Part shown: one piece after another, positions 6,266 through 6,817 of the stretch
Layout: each line of letters opens with the position of its first letter
Position numbering within the stretch: the first letter of the stretch is position 1
Source of the DNA: an uncultured Pseudomonadota bacterium
Lineage (GTDB): Bacteria; Pseudomonadota; Gammaproteobacteria; Methylococcales; Methylomonadaceae
Direction: 5' to 3'
DNA length: 6,817 bases
Assembly: GCA_903902945.1 (NCBI GenBank)
Contig: CAIUWU010000298.1
Span: forward strand, 1 to 6,817
Notes under the pieces: model-generated
Databases searched by the model: none
What the model saw: only the letters and a program-made list of their open reading frames with translations
Told to the model about the DNA's origin: nothing
Program-made: the position numbers and the translations under genes

Positions 6266-6817
6266 CAGTAACCGCACAGACCAGACCTTTAAAAACCAAT
6301 TCAAGATCGATAATAAAAGGCTGGCTGAGTAATTGCCCAATCCGCGTACTATCGCCACCGGTCAAAATCAGCTGATCGATAGCATCGCCCTGGGCCAGAC
6401 TGGATTCAATCAAGCCCGCTGCCGCCCACAAACAACCACTGTCAATCGCTGACTGTGTGTTATCAGCCGCCGGCACCGGTTTGGCCGATTCAGCCCACCT
6501 CAACCGGGCGGTATTGCCGGCCAGTGCCTGTTTCATCAGATGCAGGCCGGGAGCAATCAAACCGCCCAGATGCCGGCCTTGGGCATCCAGCCTGTCCAGC
6601 GTAATCGCCGTACCACAATCGACGATGCAACTATTACCGGGATAATGGCGATGAGCCGCCAGCAACGCCAGCCAGCGATCAACGCCTAATTGAGCGGGTT
6701 GTAAATAGCCGTTGCTGACACCACCGGCAAACGCTACCGATTCAGGTATCCGGATTTCGACACCCGGCCAAAGTTGCTCAGCAGCTTCGACTATCGTAGC
6801 CAGTTGCTGTTGCGCTC
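6261..6817 (-). CDS. coaX: Type III pantothenate kinase, C-terminal part (5' end outside window)
   Basis: Phosphorylates pantothenate with ATP, the first step of coenzyme A synthesis, in the cytoplasm. The reading frame stays open to the right edge, giving 184 visible codons of the usual 250 or so. A TTG at 6665 could be mistaken for a start, but the frame upstream of it is clearly family sequence: NGYLQPAQLGVDRWLALL, with the conserved GVDR motif at 6675-6686. Further signatures: IVDCGTAITLD (6594-6626, acetate/sugar-kinase-like phosphate-binding fold), GGLIAPG (6546-6566), TGGD (6351-6362), and the terminal LVFKGL. The missing N-terminus should hold the first nucleotide-binding motif. The GVDR and VDCGTA aspartates fit the catalytic and metal positions known for CoaX. 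The gene often follows birA, which would then lie to the right; this cannot be seen. It ends 63 nt before the exported-protein gene. Confidence 0.9.
   Translation of the reverse strand, partial: AQQQLATIVEAAEQLWPGVEIRIPESVAFAGGVSNGYLQPAQLGVDRWLALLAAHRHYPGNSCIVDCGTAITLDRLDAQGRHLGGLIAPGLHLMKQALAGNTARLRWAESAKPVPAADNTQSAIDSGCLWAAAGLIESSLAQGDAIDQLILTGGDSTRIGQLLSQPFIIDLELVFKGLVCAVTD

Noticed and set aside
1..6817. tRNA, rRNA, CRISPR or transposon ends
   Set aside because: No spaced direct repeats, tRNA-like cloverleaf, rRNA segments, transposase frames or terminal inverted repeats were seen when reading the gaps and coding regions.

Overview
The window holds no RNA gene, CRISPR array or insertion sequence that I can see. 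It looks like ordinary chromosomal DNA of a gammaproteobacterium with roughly balanced base composition. The combination of an MdtBC-type efflux pump, a CoaX-type (type III) pantothenate kinase and a short NAD-type isocitrate dehydrogenase would fit a methanotroph of the Methylococcales. That placement is inference from gene content and not from any marker gene.

Layout: bases 1-4456 (+ strand) carry the 3' part of an mdtB-like gene, cut by the left edge, and a complete mdtC-like gene. The two overlap by 7 nt and are evidently co-transcribed. They encode the two inner-membrane RND transporters that, in E. coli, assemble as an MdtB2C heterotrimer and export drugs and bile salts through the adaptor MdtA and an outer-membrane channel. 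mdtA would be expected to the left of the window. No outer-membrane channel gene follows mdtC.

Bases 4457-4665 are a non-coding gap between convergent genes. It contains a strong imperfect hairpin (4617-4656) that could end transcripts from both sides. Bases 4666-6817 are all on the - strand. In transcription order they carry a coaX-like gene (its 5' end lies off the right edge), a small exported protein of unknown function with two cysteines, and an NAD-dependent isocitrate dehydrogenase of the TCA cycle. Gaps of 63 and 119 nt separate these three, so they are probably not a tightly coupled operon, although read-through is possible.

The efflux pump, CoA biosynthesis and TCA-cycle genes share no obvious pathway. 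I find no convincing new multi-gene system. The least explained item is the small secreted protein at 5793-6197. The other points worth a look are the hairpins and palindromes around the - strand genes, and a 53-nt block shared almost unchanged between mdtB and mdtC.
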